From contig JAAXIA010000067.1 of NCBI GenBank assembly GCA_012270595.1, forward strand, positions 1 through 7,213: 7,213 nt of DNA. The letters are read 5' to 3'. The notes under the pieces are model-generated. The model had not been told where the DNA came from. It ran no database searches and worked only from the letters and a program-made list of their open reading frames with translations. The stretch comes from Rhodanobacteraceae bacterium. GTDB lineage: Bacteria; Pseudomonadota; Gammaproteobacteria; Xanthomonadales; Rhodanobacteraceae. Every line of letters starts with the position of its first letter. Position 1 is the stretch's first letter. The position numbers were made by a program, and so were the translations under genes. Of the stretch, positions 6,345-7,213 are shown piece after piece.

Positions 6345-7213
6345 ATGAGCGATCCACAGTTCGATATTATCGTCATCGGTGCCGGCCCCGCCGGTTATGT
6401 GGCAGCCATTCGCGCCGCGCAACTCGGCCTTAAGGTGGCCTGTGTGGACGCTTTTGTCGGCAAAGATGGTAAGCAGGCGCTAGGTGGAACCTGTCTTAAT
6501 GTGGGTTGTATTCCATCCAAGGCACTGCTCGACTCCTCACGCCAATTCTGGAATATCAGCCACAACTTTCCAGCGCACGGCATTAGTGTTGAAAACCCGA
6601 CGATTGACCTGGCAAGCTTCATTGGACGCAAAGACAAGATCGTCACGCAGTTTACTGGTGGCATCAGCCAGTTATTCAAATTAAACAAGGTATCACCGTT
6701 CTTTGGCACGGGAAGGTTACTTAAAGGTCGGCGTGTCGAAATTAGTGGCCGTGACGGTAAGCAGCAGACGATCAGCGCCAGTAACGTGATTCTGGCCCCG
6801 GGTTCACAGCCCATTGAACTACCCTTTGCCCCGTTTGACGGAAATATCATTATTGATAGTGCCGGTGCACTGGATCTTGCCGAAATGCCCGGTCATCTTG
6901 GGGTGATTGGTGCTGGTGTCATTGGATTGGAACTGGGTAGTGTGTGGCAACGTTTGGGGGCTAGGGTCACGCTTATCGAGGCGCTACCGGATTTCCTGGC
7001 TGCAGCAGATAGAGACATTGCAAACACCGCATACAGGGTGTTTTCCAAACAGGGACTGGATATCAAACTCGATGCCCGACTCGACAAGGCTGAAGTCAAA
7101 AAGAACAAGGTCCACTTAAGCTATACCCAGGCTGAGGCGAAACATGCGCTGGTCGTCGACAAGTTACTTGTTGCCGTTGGGCGCCGTGCCTGCACTGATG
7201 GTCTCCTGGCCGA
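6345..7213 (+). CDS. lpd: Dihydrolipoamide dehydrogenase (E3), 3'-partial at the window edge
   Basis: E3 is an FAD enzyme that re-oxidises dihydrolipoyl groups of the complex and passes electrons to NAD+. The first 289 residues are present and the frame is open at the right edge. The family is usually about 470-480 residues, so the dimerisation domain and its His-Glu catalytic pair lie outside. The FAD-binding GAGPAG (12-17) is followed by the redox disulfide Cys50 and Cys55 in GGTCLNVGCIPSK. The NAD-binding GAGVIG is at 189-194, with Glu212 ending the second strand as expected for NAD rather than NADP. There is no N-terminal lipoyl domain. The spacer between the first beta-strand and the disulfide (GKDGKQALGG) is longer than in E. 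coli and resembles Xanthomonas-type E3 proteins from memory. ATG 6345 has GAGAG (6336-6340) four bases upstream. Its position after sucB makes it the E3 of this complex, though E3 can also serve pyruvate dehydrogenase and glycine cleavage. Confidence 0.97.
   Translation, partial: MSDPQFDIIVIGAGPAGYVAAIRAAQLGLKVACVDAFVGKDGKQALGGTCLNVGCIPSKALLDSSRQFWNISHNFPAHGISVENPTIDLASFIGRKDKIVTQFTGGISQLFKLNKVSPFFGTGRLLKGRRVEISGRDGKQQTISASNVILAPGSQPIELPFAPFDGNIIIDSAGALDLAEMPGHLGVIGAGVIGLELGSVWQRLGARVTLIEALPDFLAAADRDIANTAYRVFSKQGLDIKLDARLDKAEVKKNKVHLSYTQAEAKHALVVDKLLVAVGRRACTDGLLA

Noticed and set aside
6003..6850. Two minus-strand open frames (6003-6422 and 6395-6850) opposite the end of sucB and the start of lpd
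   Set aside because: Both lie opposite clear catalytic coding sequence, and their products resemble no family I know.

Overview
The window is dense, ordinary-looking bacterial chromosome. All five genes are on the + strand, and gaps between them are short. It suggests a Gammaproteobacterium. The dihydrolipoamide dehydrogenase has a long N-terminal spacer before its redox-active cysteines and a residue pattern I associate from memory with Xanthomonadales-type enzymes. The E1 and E2 subunits are of the proteobacterial kind, and a bacterial ribosomal oxygenase (RoxA/YcfD family) is present. Base composition looks moderately GC-rich by eye, lower than typical Xanthomonas. I would not name a genus, and a betaproteobacterium is not excluded.

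Layout: positions 1-777 hold a TSUP (TauE/SafE) membrane transporter whose reading frame is still open at the left edge. After a 24-base gap comes roxA (802-2031), an Fe(II)/2-oxoglutarate-dependent protein hydroxylase whose known relatives modify ribosomal protein uL16. A 113-base gap (2032-2144) follows, with the best promoter in the window: TTGTCG, 17 bases, then a perfect TATAAT. It drives the 2-oxoglutarate dehydrogenase operon sucA (GTG start, 2145-4997), sucB (5058-6287) and lpd (6345 to beyond the right edge).

How the genes work together: SucA decarboxylates 2-oxoglutarate on thiamine diphosphate and passes the succinyl group to the lipoyl lysine of SucB. SucB makes succinyl-CoA, and Lpd re-oxidises the dihydrolipoyl arm with NAD+. 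All the key catalytic residues I looked for in the three subunits are present; the lpd C-terminal catalytic region lies outside the window. RoxA also consumes 2-oxoglutarate, so two 2-oxoglutarate-using enzymes are neighbours. I think this is more likely thematic or accidental than a single pathway. The transporter has no visible link to the complex.

I found no mobile element, CRISPR array, tRNA or rRNA, and no clear evidence of a novel system. The most unusual sequence-level signals are a perfect 10-base inverted repeat inside roxA, an ATG-TGA start-stop overlapping the sucA GTG start, and a charge reversal in the second signature motif of the transporter.
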